Below are positions 50,901 through 59,487 of a DNA stretch of 64,000 bases, one piece after another. The translations under genes were made by a program, and so were the position numbers. This DNA is from Pachydiplax longipennis (lineage: Eukaryota; Arthropoda; Insecta; Odonata; Libellulidae): contig JAVFKF010000044.1 in assembly GCA_036926295.1 (NCBI GenBank), positions 7,998,001-8,062,000 of the forward strand. The letters run 5' to 3'. The notes beneath the pieces are model-generated. The model did not search any database. It was not told the DNA's origin and worked only from the letters and a program-made list of their open reading frames with translations. The first letter of the stretch is position 1. Each line of letters starts with the position of its first letter.

Positions 50901-53781
50901 TAACTGTGGTTTTCACAGGATTGTATTTTGGAAATGATAAGGTTGAATATTTAAGTATTTGCCACTAAATTTCTTTTAGCAAAATAATGCAAATTCAGGG
51001 AATTTCATAGAATTGAGGTCCTTGGAAGAAGAGTTTCAGAAGTATTCAATGAGTTGAATTATCAGACCTATGCTAATACAGTTATTGAGTTTTACATATT
51101 CCTTTATTGATTTTTATGCTGAAAATGTGACTTTTTTATTCACTCTAGGGGGAGCTCACTATAACAGCAAAGATGGAAGAGTTGGATGCTGCATTATTTT
51201 TGGATCAAGTACCAGATGAATGGGCATCACGGGCTTATCCTTCTCTCTTACCACTCGGTGCTTGGTTTGCTGATCTACTTCAGAGAGTCAGAGAGCTTGA
51301 AGCATGGGTTGCTGATTTCATGGTACTCTTCATTTTATCACCAATTACATTTTTCTATGAATTAAAATGAAATTGGTATGCCTAATCAAAGGTTGATTAA
51401 GTGAGTAGAACAGTGGATAGAAGTGATTTATATTGAACATTCACTGCTTTCGCATGCTAATGTGGGGAGGAGGAGATATTCAGCTAAGAGGAGGACTAAA
51501 TGCTCATAGAACTTTTGTGGATAGGGTGTGTGTCTTCAGAATAAGAGCAAAGGAATTGTTTTTTTCCTTGTTTTTTTTTCAGTTCTGTTCAGAATGACGA
51601 GGAAATGAATCTCTCAATTCTAAATCTATAGTTTTATTAATTTCTGCTAATTACTATATTAGGTCATCACGACACAATCATATAACCCTCAACAATCTGT
51701 ATGGAAAATTTTGCTGTTTTTTATGAATAGTTTAACTGGATCAGAGTAGATTAGCTAAATTTCAGCAATTCTTAGGTACTCTGACTTAAAATTACCCTTG
51801 GAGATAAATAATCTACCTCTCTTGTTTACAGTACTCTGTGTGAAATGAAGGACTTCTAAGATGAGGTCATTTGAATGTTTATCCTCATCCTGAATCAAAA
51901 CCAAGACCACCAAAAGCAAATGTATTAAATGTTAATTCATCGTGTAATAACATTGATTTACAGCTCCCCTCCACTGTTTGGCTGGCAGGCTTCTTCAACC
52001 CACAGTCTTTCCTCACTGCCATAATGCAAAGCACTGCTCGAAAAAATGAATGGCCATTGGACAAAATGTGTTTACAGTGTGATGTCACCAAAAAGAATAA
52101 AGAAGATTTTGTGTAAGTATATGTCTCTAAATTATTTTTTCATTGAGCTTTCAATTGATTTACTTTTATATTTATAAAAATCATTACTTAGCATTTGTTC
52201 ATCTGCAATTGCAACAATTTTTGTTAGTTGCTTCCAAAATACTCTAATGATTTGGTTTGTGGAATAACAGCTAATTGAAGAGGCAAATTATCATACAGGT
52301 GCTTCTTTTAAACTGATATCTGAAGAAAATCAAGATTTATTTAATCGTAAGGGAAATTTTCTACCAACTTACTAAATTTCAGATAAGACAAGGTTATTCT
52401 ACTCTAGTTTTAGAGTTGAGGATTGAAATAAATTTATTTCAAAATCTCATCAAATCTTTCTACAGAAATTTGTCATTCCTCCTAAATTGTTTGCTTGCCT
52501 GTGTCTCAGGCCGGCACTGATTTCTGTATGATCCTTGCATTGTTATGTTGCTATGTGTGTTAATTTTAGATGTAAATATTTTAACTATTGGCAAAGAGAA
52601 AATTATTTGTATTAAGAAGACTGGTATCTAATTTTGAAGTTAGCTGTCCTCAATAAAGGAAAGTCTTACTTTTCTCTATAAACTTATTTATGCAAGAGTG
52701 TGTGGTAACAGTAAGTTTGATGCTTTGGTGAAGAAATGTGAGAATAAGGAGACTCCTGGTAAAGAGAGTTACTGATGATAAAATGTTCACATGTTGCAGA
52801 TCTCCTCCTAGAGAAGGTGCATATGTGCATGGGCTGTACATGGAAGGTGCTCGCTGGGACTCTGCTTCGGGAGTTATTGTTGACTCTCAGCTCAAGGATC
52901 TATTTCCTGTCATGCCCGTCATCTTTCTCAGGGTAATTTCACAAATCAAACAATCAGCATCACTGAAGTTTTCACAATTTTTGCATTTGCAGGATAAGAG
53001 AGAGTATTAAGAAGAAGATACATTTTGCTTGATGGCACAGTTGACAGTTATTCCCATAGATGTTTATTTATACATTAATGAGACTACAAATATCCAGCCT
53101 AAATAACTGTCAACTAAGAGCTTGTTATTTCATGTTATAAACTCAAATAAGAACAATAATGAGAATGTTTATTCCTTTTCAGTGATACAAATACATATTA
53201 TGGTACATCAATTGAAGGAATATATGCACCCAAATTATAAATAAGTTGTCTAGGATAGATTGTTGCAAGAAGTTTTGAATCAATTACAATAATTGAGTCA
53301 CAATTATTGTTTTAGCAGCAATGAGAAAATTTTCAGTCAAAATATATTTGTTGTAACATTGAGTTTCATGTAACATTGTTTTTCAAATCCTTAAAATAGA
53401 GAACAAAAAAATTTTTATCTGGTATTCAGCCATGGGTTCAAGAATAAAAGTACCTTCATCTATAAATAGAGATTAAAGATTCTAGGCATATTCATGAAAA
53501 TTACTATATTTTCAGACATTCTTTCAAACTTCACTAAAATATTACAAAAGTTGACCTTTTCAATACTGCTATCTTAAAAAGTTAGAGGTTATGAAAAATA
53601 ATGTTATGTTGTTTTGCAGGCAATCACTCAAGATAAATTAGACCTGAGAAATGCATATGAGTGTCCTGTTTATAAGACACGGCTGAGGGGGCCAACGTAC
53701 GTGTGGACATTTAACTTGAAAACTAAAGACAAACCAGCAAAGTGGACTTTGGCTGGTGTAGCTATTTTACTTCAGATTTGA
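336..53781 (+). CDS. DNAH17-like: Axonemal outer-arm dynein beta heavy chain (DNAH9/11/17 type), 5'-truncated by the window, 60 exons
   Basis: This is a motor subunit that hydrolyses ATP and moves on microtubules in the outer dynein arm of cilia and flagella; in insects it is expected in sperm and chordotonal cilia. Sixty exons with consistent splice phases join to 3,425 residues followed by TGA. P-loops are GPAGTGKT (AAA1, residue about 808 of the visible part), GNAGTGKT (AAA2, 1090), GSAGCGKS (AAA3, 1418) and GVGGSGKQ (AAA4, 1764). The protein ends LAGVAILLQI, as beta-type chains do. The family is about 4,460 residues long, so roughly 1,000 N-terminal residues lie before the window. I assign the beta class from recalled resemblance along the whole length; choosing among DNAH9, 11 and 17 is not safe. 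Introns run from 68 bp to 7 kb; apart from intron 44 and the elements listed separately I see no gene in them. No disabling stop or frameshift was found. Confidence 0.96.
3640..4040. other. Higher-GC island in dynein intron 5, possibly an old insertion
   Basis: This stretch is visibly richer in GC than the rest of the intron and has a short plus-strand ORF (3647-3832) that resembles nothing I know. No terminal repeats or duplication were found. It may be a fragment of a mobile element. Confidence 0.3.
7181..7278 (-). mobile_element. SINE-like insertion with 14-bp target-site duplication
   Basis: A 98-bp insert is flanked by identical copies of TGATTTAATGTATA (7167-7180 and 7279-7292). Read on the minus strand it begins GGGCTCCCAG, contains a B-box-like CAGGTTCAATGC, and ends in a TAC trinucleotide tail. 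The tail plus long duplication point to target-primed retrotransposition, as for a short tRNA-derived SINE, probably 5'-truncated. It sits 10 bp after the end of dynein exon 8. Confidence 0.75.
7621..7688. repeat. Minisatellite, 17-bp unit x 4
   Basis: Four tandem copies of a 17-bp unit beginning ATATACTATTCTTT, the first two identical, the later ones with one to three changes. It lies in dynein intron 8. Confidence 0.85.
12505..15260 (+). CDS. DNAH17-like: Dynein beta heavy chain exons 15-18: AAA1, the main ATPase site
   Basis: Exons: 12505-12759, 13078-13220, 14084-14285, 15036-15260 (visible residues 798-1072). AAA1 is the catalytic site that powers dynein. Walker A GPAGTGKTETTKDL and Walker B WGCFDEFNRI are both intact in exon 15. 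Sensor-like segment GIFITMNPGYAGRTELP follows in exon 16. Exon 17 carries the conserved VVPDFELICEIMLVAEGF block and DHYDWGLRAIKSVL. All key residues are canonical, so this should be an active motor. Confidence 0.96.
15626..19315 (+). CDS. DNAH17-like: Dynein beta heavy chain exons 19-24: AAA2
   Basis: Exons: 15626-15836, 16701-16828, 17863-18011, 18100-18220, 18898-19062, 19142-19315 (visible residues 1073-1388). AAA2 is a structural nucleotide-binding module. Walker A is GNAGTGKT in exon 19; the acidic strand is IVLDGDIDPMWIESLN in exon 20, and the conserved LRTATPATVSRAGILY segment is in exon 21. Intron 20 contains a decayed mariner-type element. The donor of exon 21 splits a proline codon (CC/G), which exon 22 completes in frame. 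Confidence 0.94.
17030..17655 (-). mobile_element. Degenerate Tc1/mariner-superfamily element
   Basis: About 626 bp between TA dinucleotides (17028-17029 and 17656-17657), with terminal inverted repeats that share GGTxTCCCAAAAG. Inside, on the minus strand near 17395-17325, a fragment reads GLTEEVIHKLVNRFK, resembling the helix-turn-helix start of insect mariner-type transposases. The reading frame is broken elsewhere and the length is about half that of an intact element, so it is an inactive relic in dynein intron 20. Confidence 0.65.
19401..22014 (+). CDS. DNAH17-like: Dynein beta heavy chain exons 25-29: AAA3
   Basis: Exons: 19401-19593, 19883-19995, 20666-20859, 20934-21153, 21853-22014 (visible residues 1389-1682). 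AAA3 is a regulatory nucleotide site. Walker A GSAGCGKS is in exon 25; Walker B VYFIDDMNMP is in exon 26. Exon 27 holds the family block CMNPTAGSFTINPRLLRHF and exon 28 the segment FHYIFNLRDLTNVY. Intron 27 is only 74 bp. Exon 28 ends GTG and exon 29 starts GGC, giving the joined segment NVYVGLLFSTAEC. Confidence 0.94.
22115..22145. repeat. Short perfect hairpin
   Basis: Fourteen-bp arms, TTTAAATACCCCAT and its complement, around a 3-nt loop in dynein intron 29. No role is evident. Confidence 0.7.
22929..25299 (+). CDS. DNAH17-like: Dynein beta heavy chain exons 30-34: AAA4
   Basis: Exons: 22929-23125, 23562-23718, 24266-24454, 24992-25051, 25120-25299 (visible residues 1683-1943). AAA4 has Walker A GVGGSGKQSLSRL in exon 31 and the family strand MFLMSDAQV in exon 32. 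Exon 33 is tiny (20 codons) and its 3' intron is only 68 bp. Exon 34 carries FSPVGSTLRVRSRKFPAL, the conserved block that in this family leads toward the stalk. All exon joins keep frame. Confidence 0.94.
25989..29553 (+). CDS. DNAH17-like: Dynein beta heavy chain exons 35-41: stalk coiled coil and microtubule-binding domain
   Basis: Exons: 25989-26222, 26299-26425, 26981-27114, 28120-28248, 28926-29079, 29164-29306, 29384-29553 (visible residues 1944-2307). Exons 35-37 form the charged outgoing helix of the antiparallel stalk. Exon 38 starts with ANLTELKSFGTPPPAV, the usual entry to the microtubule-binding tip, and exons 39-40 continue it (LDSLINYDKENIHP). Exons 40-41 form the returning helix (EPKRKALEQANAEL, then LLEEQLQKLTDDFDKA). 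Exon 37 ends AAG followed by GCAAGA, a GC donor; no GT nearby would keep the frame open. The gene contacts the microtubule B-tubule through this part. Confidence 0.93.
26769..26837 (+). repeat. Intronic repeat copy 1 (intron 36)
   Basis: About 70 bp nearly identical to 28037-28106 in the next intron, sharing AACTTTTATAAATGTAATT and AATTATTATAAATGCATTAT. The pair brackets exon 37. Confidence 0.85.
27590..27840 (-). mobile_element. Fragment of a non-LTR retrotransposon reverse transcriptase
   Basis: On the minus strand near 27678-27640 the sequence reads FKGVKHGDPLPPTFN, matching the reverse-transcriptase block usually written GVRQGDPLSP. Just before it, in another frame, MINSASYCAKTNKMGR resembles the preceding segment, so there is at least one frameshift. 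Stops follow soon after. It is a decayed LINE piece in dynein intron 37. Confidence 0.5.
28037..28106 (+). repeat. Intronic repeat copy 2 (intron 37)
   Basis: Partner of 26769-26837. It ends about a dozen bases before the acceptor of exon 38, so it includes part of the branch-point region. Confidence 0.85.
30198..39048 (+). CDS. DNAH17-like: Dynein beta heavy chain exons 42-46: AAA5
   Basis: Exons: 30198-30336, 30733-30897, 30975-31168, 38176-38380, 38743-39048 (visible residues 2308-2643). AAA5 does not need a P-loop. Family blocks are GDILLAASFISYVG, EGLPSDRMSTENATIL, GRELIKKGR and LANPHYKPEIQAQATLINF. Exon 44 ends in AG and exon 45 begins with T, giving a serine across the 7.0-kb intron 44, which hosts the nested minus-strand candidate gene. 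Confidence 0.93.
32161..33042 (-). CDS. Candidate small nested gene in dynein intron 44, about 61 residues, function unknown
   Basis: Three minus-strand exons join in frame: 33042-32996, 32354-32265 and 32209-32161. Exon 1 starts at an ATG with an in-frame stop upstream and no other ATG between; it ends at a strong donor, CAAAG/gtaagg. Exon 2 follows a TTTCAG acceptor, and the AG/T split codon fits. Its core reads KPMQTRAAEKMQKFFPWIQQ, probably helical; I do not recognise a family. The last intron is only 55 nt, shorter than any other intron I defined here. An alternative last exon exists at 31741-31609 behind a very strong polypyrimidine acceptor, also in phase, giving about 89 residues. AATAAA signals on this strand lie at 31902-31897 and 31860-31855. 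This is an inference from splice logic and context, without homology. Confidence 0.42.
33713..33750 (-). promoter_or_regulatory. TATA box and initiator for the nested minus-strand transcript
   Basis: On the minus strand TATATAAA lies at 33750-33743, and 32 nt after its first T an initiator-like TCATTC places the start A at 33718. This spacing is what arthropod core promoters use. The predicted leader to the ATG at 33042 is about 676 nt, GC-rich, with at least two upstream ORFs (38 codons from 33612 and 77 codons from 33354). The upstream ORFs could dampen translation or mean the transcript is non-coding. Confidence 0.45.
33829..34450 (+). repeat. Copy A of a two-copy direct repeat (about 0.65 kb)
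   Basis: This block matches 35637-36340 in the same orientation over several islands. One near 33855-33942 shares an AGTTAGCC and AGAGAGCGTGGAT core. Another near 34241-34405 shares CGTTGGGCGAACAAG, GAGGGTTGTTAG, CCTCACAGTTGAAGG and CTTATTAATTCGTC. Islands are separated by diverged sequence with small insertions and deletions. No ORF is conserved between the copies. It lies just upstream (in minus-strand terms) of the nested TATA promoter, so it may be regulatory or a non-coding transcript; I cannot decide. Confidence 0.75.
35637..36340 (+). repeat. Copy B of the two-copy direct repeat
   Basis: Partner of 33829-34450, about 1.8-1.9 kb downstream. The best-kept stretches are 35674-35760 and 36125-36310. 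Relative to copy A it carries small insertions, for example extra bases after the GTTGTTAG core. There is no TATA box beside it matching the one next to copy A. Confidence 0.75.
39755..39825. repeat. 71-nt hairpin with a perfect 27-bp stem
   Basis: Arms 39755-39781 and 39799-39825 are exact reverse complements; the loop is 17 nt. It lies in dynein intron 46. The size resembles a miRNA precursor, but a fully paired stem is as easily a very short inverted-repeat element; I cannot tell which from sequence alone. Confidence 0.85.
39916..53781 (+). CDS. DNAH17-like: Dynein beta heavy chain exons 47-60: AAA6 and C-terminal domain
   Basis: Exons: 39916-40086, 40262-40410, 40974-41141, 41877-42009, 43332-43475, 44503-44640, 45524-45749, 47076-47251, 48581-48823, 50063-50245, 51149-51322, 51964-52112, 52800-52932, 53620-53781 (visible residues 2644-3425). 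AAA6 shows FFILSPGVDPLKDVEALG, LGQGQEVVAEDA and FMSAEPAPSPE. The strongly conserved run around YGGHITDDWDRRLCRTYLEE is in exon 54. The C-terminal domain includes YGLHPNAEIGFLT, LAGFFNPQSFLTAIMQST, and PTYVWTFNLKTKD before the TGA at 53779-53781. I see no AATAAA close after the stop; the first clear one I noticed is at 55482-55487, too far to assign. Confidence 0.94.
43895..43980 (-). repeat. Possible tRNA-derived remnant
   Basis: On the minus strand GAGCTTAATGGATAAAGC is close to the D-arm region of a tRNA, but the expected B box downstream is poorly kept and no cloverleaf closes. It lies in dynein intron 51. Confidence 0.3.
49231..49342. mobile_element. Mariner-type MITE
   Basis: A 112-bp element between TA dinucleotides (49229-49230 and 49343-49344). 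Its terminal inverted repeats are 22 bp with one mismatch and share GGGTGGTCTGAAAAGTTTC. There is no coding capacity. TA duplication and terminal repeats are typical of non-autonomous Tc1/mariner elements. It lies in dynein intron 55. Confidence 0.8.
49401..49466 (-). repeat. tRNA-like SINE head
   Basis: On the minus strand ATTAGCACGTTAGCC and, downstream, CCTAGATTCAAGTCC resemble the A and B boxes of a tRNA-derived SINE promoter. The B box deviates from GGTTCRANNCC, so it is old. No tail or duplication was identified. Confidence 0.4.
53039..53115. repeat. Small inverted-repeat element
   Basis: A 77-bp segment ends in perfect 14-bp inverted repeats (AGTTGACAGTTATT and its complement) in the last dynein intron. 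It could be a tiny MITE remnant. Confidence 0.6.
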
Positions 53782-56419
53782 ATTCTCTTATAGTATTACA
53801 TATTTGTTTTCAATATCTTTCATGGTGTATTTGATGCTTTGAGTTCATTAATGTTTCAACTAAATGCAATGGTTATTCTCTTTCATGTTTGAGTATTTGT
53901 TATCATATTATAATATCTTTGTGTTAACAAGCTTGGCCTTGATAAAATAGTTTGAAATAATAGAATTAAGATATTCATCATTATTTAACCTTTTGATTTT
54001 AAGAAACAATATCTTGCAGAGGAACTATCTGTGCTGCCATTGCTTTCTTGAATCAAACAATATTTAAAACAAATCTCATGGACTTCCTTAATTCACTGAT
54101 TTAGGAGATTAATAGATACATGTTTATGCCTCATAATAATGAAACATGCTTCAAGATCAAACATCATCTTCTCCCTGATTTTTTTTTAAGAAATTAAGAT
54201 CAAGATGTGAAAAAGATTTGGAAAATGAATTGAATATTTCTCTTCATTTGGATTTAAAGTTGATTTTTTTTGGACCATTTTGTCTCCTTCCATCACAAAC
54301 CTAGAAGATTCAAATCTTTCAAAACTTCCTCTGTTTTTGGAAAGTTGTTTTTCCACTTTCAATTAAAGAGCTAACTATTTTTATTTTTGAGATAGCATAG
54401 TAGGGAAAATGCATAGATGTGAGATGCTCATCCGGTGAAAACTATGACAGTCTTCACTTATAATTTGAAGCAGTCTCAGCTCTGGAATTATCATAGTAGT
54501 AAATATAAGTGGCCTTATGATGATTCTGGAAATTTTTTGTCAATGGATATATTTAATTAATCAGGAGGCTAGCAATAACCATCTTTGTTCTGGTTTTTTC
54601 TCTTTTGCTGGCATCTAGTTTGTCATTTAAGATTACAATACAAGTTTTGTTATTTATCTCATGAGGCAGGCATCCTCAAATAACCACCAGTTTTTGCAAT
54701 TTTCTTTTATCCTAAGAAGATTTTTGCTAACACATATTATAAATCACATTCTTAGTGTCTTTCTTGATTGTATTTGGCTGGATTTTAACAAATCATTAGT
54801 AAAATGTGCTCCACCATATTTTTCAGCCAAATTGTATGGAACATCACAGTAGTTTATGAAACCAGGTTTCACCATATAGTTGTGGATAGTAGATTTAGAC
54901 ATCTTATAAAATAATCATCATCATGTATATATTTATATCTTCAATATCCTATGTCAGTAATTCCCGCAAGAATTTCATGGGAGAAATTTTTGAAGGTAAA
55001 TCCACTCACTTATGCACAAGTTAGAATTATGAAATTCAGGGACCCATTTGGGGATGAGTGACCTAACATATATTGATATCTCTTTGCCCTAAGTATCATG
55101 GGTTCAATTCTGGAGGACTCAAAAATACTCTCATTGGAAATACTTGTAAATTTCATGTTCAATTGCAGAGATTTTTTCTTTTGCAGATACAAATTATCTT
55201 AAATATGTTGGATAATTATTTGTAATAAGCTCAAAAAGAAAGGAAACTGAGAAAGGATTATTATCGTAGAATATCGCTTTGAATTCAAAATTGCAAAAAT
55301 TAGGACAACTATGTGAAAATTCTTGTAATTTTGTGGTTTTAAACAACCAGTCTCCCTGACAACTAAGATGATTGTTGAACTTGACTCTCACAAGAATTAA
55401 TAGGTGAGATACATCTAAATTAAATCTATAGGGAAGGAGAGTTGACACTTCATGTTAAGGAAAGCATTAGAAAACTTTGGAAATAAACATTTTCGTTCTA
55501 AAAAACATTGAAATTTGTGCTATGTGCTTTGCAGTCATCATCCAATGCAAGGCATTTATCATTATTTATAACTGGGAGAGAAAAAAGAAAACAATTGCAA
55601 AGATTTGAGTAAAAATGAGCAACTTAGGTTTACAAAGAAGATATGATGTGAGTTCATGTGATTTCCATGTATTGAATAAGGTTCAATAAAATTCATAGCT
55701 AATTCTTAGACATTCTGTTTATATTAATTGCTTAAGCTTCTGTCATGATGGATATTTAAAGTTGAAGAGCGATTAATCTTATTTAGTTTATTCAGAAGGA
55801 TCAGATATATGTAATAATAGTTGGACCTCTTTTATAAGTTAAATTTAGTTTGTCATTTATGATGATGAATTCTATAGTTTAATAATATCTCTTCTAATTC
55901 TCAGGAAAAAGTGGCGTATATTATTTTGAGACATGATTTCCATTGTTTCTACACATATCCATTTACCATGAACTTGCTAGACAACTGCAATCCACTGAAT
56001 TAAAAATCTAATATTCATCAGAGAATATGAGGAACATATTACAATAAAAGCAAATCTGATACAAAGTTTTCATTATAAGATCGCTCTCAAATTTTCAAAA
56101 TTTAGCATTTATAATCTAGAATTGCGGTCATGTTTGAACCCTAACATTATATATAGCATCATAACATTATTATAACTAGGAAAGAAAACAAATATTCAAG
56201 AGAATTTAATGGTGAATTACTTGGTTTTATTGCTCTTCTGTAAATCATTGCACAAAATGTCACAATTAAATGAATAAGATGGGGCACCTTAAAAATCCAT
56301 TTCCAGATTTAAAATGAATATCTTAAGAAGAAAGATAATCTTTTTTCAAAAACTGAAGAAATTTGCTGATTATCTAATTTCTGAACCCAATGCAAGTTAA
56401 ACAGATAAACTGTTTATTT
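53782..56419. other. Intergenic region between the two convergent genes
   Basis: AT-rich sequence with no coding signal I can support. It should hold the 3' UTRs of both genes. The longest ORFs are short and of low complexity. No tRNA-like structure or repeat stood out. Confidence 0.7.
56226..56231 (-). terminator. Probable polyadenylation signal of the ZFAND1-like gene
   Basis: AATAAA on the minus strand, about 190 nt after the stop codon. Another AATAAA lies almost at the stop (56418-56413), too close to leave much 3' UTR, so I prefer this one. Confidence 0.4.
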
Positions 56420-59400
56420 TTAATCAGCTGGTTGTAACACCAATGTATCTCCTTCAAGCAATATATTATCTTCCAACAGTGAACCTATTGTCTTTGACAT
56501 ATCACTACAAATGTTATTTGTATTTCGCTCAACCAATATTTTAGCTTTTTGATTGCTTTTGTTGAGTTTAAACAGCTTCTCAATCAAATCTACAGTTCTT
56601 CCAAGACTCCACATTTTAGAAAGGTATACTGGAGTAGAATGAGGAGAGTTATCCAAGGAGTGAGAAGCTGTGAAGTACGCTCGGCTCTCCACTGGAACAG
56701 ATGTTCCTGGAGGGCACACTGCACGAGACTTAAGCCTCATCAACTTGATTCGATCAGCTGTTGCCTTCCTCTTGCCATGGGAAGCTGCCTCCAACTTTGA
56801 ATTTATCTGTTGGAATAGAAATACTTTTGTTCATGGTAACTTAACCCAATAAAATAGTTCTGAATATCAGACTTAGATGAAACTGGCATTCAGCTCATGA
56901 AATCTTGTCAACACTCTAAACTAATACCCAATTCTCATGCAAATTTTAATCCAGTTTCTCATGCTTCCCTGACCAATCCAGTATATTTCATAATATATTT
57001 GTAAACTTACTCTATCAACTCATGTAAATGAATAAAAAAGCATACTTTACTCAATTAATTTTAAAATGGTCCCTTAATTTTTCAGTCATTATTAAATAGT
57101 TATTTGTGAAGGATTATTTACGCTTACAACTTGGGAAACTTTTTCAAAGCAAATCACATATACCCACATATAAGATGCAGCTTTTTTGGATGGTATTTTT
57201 TATCTATCATAAATAGATAGCATGAAAAAATCAAAATCTTTGTATAAGACATCCTGATTTCTAATTAGGTTTATGATGAAAAAATTGTGCCTTATATGTG
57301 GCTCAAAGGATATTCAAATGGAACTAGGTTTAAGTAGGTAATTTAACATTATTTGCTAAGAGAACTTAGTTATTTAAGTTACTTTCATGTAAGATGATAT
57401 GTAAATATTATTTGGAAATATTTCAGAAAACTAGCTATACTAAACCATTCCTGATTTTTCTTAAGCATTTTCAATTGACTTTTTAAGATTTATCAACATT
57501 TTTCTTGACATAGAAAGAAGGAAAGCTTTTTGGACTATTTGAGTATGATATTTAATAATTCAATTTCAAAAATGCAGTAAAAGCCACATTTTTCAGAGAG
57601 ACAGTCCCCAAGCTTCACAGAAGAGCATAATTTTCTATATTCCCACAATATTTTCCTATAATGGTATCAATAAGGCTATTATGATACAATGAGTGCATTT
57701 GAGGACTGTTATATCTCTCGGCATCATCACAGGGGGGAAGCACCAAAATTTTGATTACTCAAAAAAGACTTTTTTGTGCATTAAAAGGTGGTAGAAATTT
57801 TTCATTTGCAAATCAGAACACTAGTGAATATTAATCTTTAAATGCTTCTGTGAATAGGAATTTCATCAGATCATACATTTTTAACATGTAATAAAAACCC
57901 CTCTCTGATGTTGGTTTCGAATGGGAACATATCCATTTGGCTGCAGAGATACCCTATCGTTTGAAGGCAACTTCTCTTTTGTATACCAAAGCATGAATTT
58001 ACAAACTTGATACATTTTGGGCTTATCTAATAAGAGTCATTCAAACTGAACTATTTCATCAAAAAGACAATATGCTCACCTCTTTTTCAACTGCCTCAAA
58101 GGCTTTGGAGAAGTTTTCTTTGTGAATTTCAGAGGGCAGAGGGGCTTTTTTTGGAGGAGAATTGCAGTTGTGGTTGCGTGGGTCATCATGCCTATGCTTC
58201 AAACAAACAGGGGCACCACAAGAAGAGCACGTGTGATGCACTGTTCCAACTGCATCTTCACATCCCGCAACAGAACATTTGGTGACAGAAACTGCACTTT
58301 TTCTTTTCTGAAAAATATTAACATTTTCAATCACGATACATGAAATAAATCCTAATCTTCATTGGAGAAAATTTAATCTTCAAAACTTATATTAAAGATT
58401 TTACATGTTCATGGATCTGTAAGATTTAAGACAAATAACTGACTAGCATAACTGAAAATGGCAAACCAGGGATTGAATAATTGATGGACTGTACGAAAGA
58501 AGGTTAAAAGAGCATATAAGATAGAGTTATCTTACCAAGGGCTTCCTCTACCTTCTTTACCATAAATCGTCAAATGAAAGAGACAAACGGGTATATTCTG
58601 ATGAAAGGAAAATGCTGAGTTTAAACACTAAACTCTTAGAAAAAAGTAATGCAAGAAAGTGGTGGATGGAAATGGGTTTGATTAACGGTAGCTGTAGGAA
58701 ATATTTTCCATTTATTTGATAAAAATAAACAAGTTAGAAAAATATAACTGAAATTAAATTAGATGTTTTAATATCAACGAAAAATCTGTTCTGAAACTTT
58801 TAAGGTCTCCAATAGACTGGTATCCCTTCGAGCGTCTGTTATACATATTTTTTGGAACTTTCATGTTGTTACTGCAACACTTAGGTGTGCAGGGTGCGTA
58901 TTATCCTTAATAGTTTCTTTGCATAACGAAAACTAAAAAAAAATACAAATTTTATAAGATAGCAAAGCCAACAGTTCTAATTCACCTTAATTTTGGAATC
59001 ACTGAACGAAATACATATTTAGAAATTTTCGTGCTTTTACTAATCCCTCTCTTTCGTCTTTGATGAAGGGTTATACTGAAATACTAAACTCTTTCCATTC
59101 ACCACAATGCGGTGCTTTTTTACCGATATTTCTAGACATTGACAATCGTTCCAAAAAGCAGTATCTCCTTTTAAAGATAGACTTGATATGCTATCATACC
59201 AAATTTAAATCACTTCTTTACTTATTTTGCGATTAAAGGTACAATCATTACAAGCTTACTACTAATGCTGTGATTAAGGCATAAGTTATAATAAAATATT
59301 CATATCGAAAAAGTATAATCACCACTACAACATCCTTTTCCTGGAATTGCATGCAACCGTGCTCAGTAACTGAGTGATGCTCTTTGCAGAAAATTTTTTC

Positions 59401-59487
59401 GCAGTGACTACAAAGCAGGGGCAGAAAATCAAGCCTACTGCAATCATCTTTGGAGCAATGCTTCCCTAAATTTGGTAGTTCTGCCAT
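56420..59487 (-). CDS. ZFAND1: AN1-type zinc finger protein 1-like (ZFAND1), complete, 3 exons
   Basis: Exons on the minus strand: 59487 to about 59323, 58307-58080, 56806-56420; about 259 residues (human ZFAND1 is 268). ZFAND1 recruits p97/VCP and the 26S proteasome to stress granules. Two AN1 fingers have full ligand sets: C11, C16, C26, C29, C34, H37, H43, C45, and C66, C71, C82, C85, C90, H93, H101, C103 (the latter numbered with a 55-residue exon 1). The start MAELPNLGKHC closely resembles the family start. Exon 3 holds the linker SHGKRKATADRIKLMRLKS and a ubiquitin-like tail beginning YLSKMWSLGRTVDLIEKL. The exon 1 donor is uncertain: several in-frame GT sites lie between 59331 and 59321, changing the protein by up to three residues. 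The gene converges on the dynein gene with 2.6 kb between stops. Confidence 0.9.
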
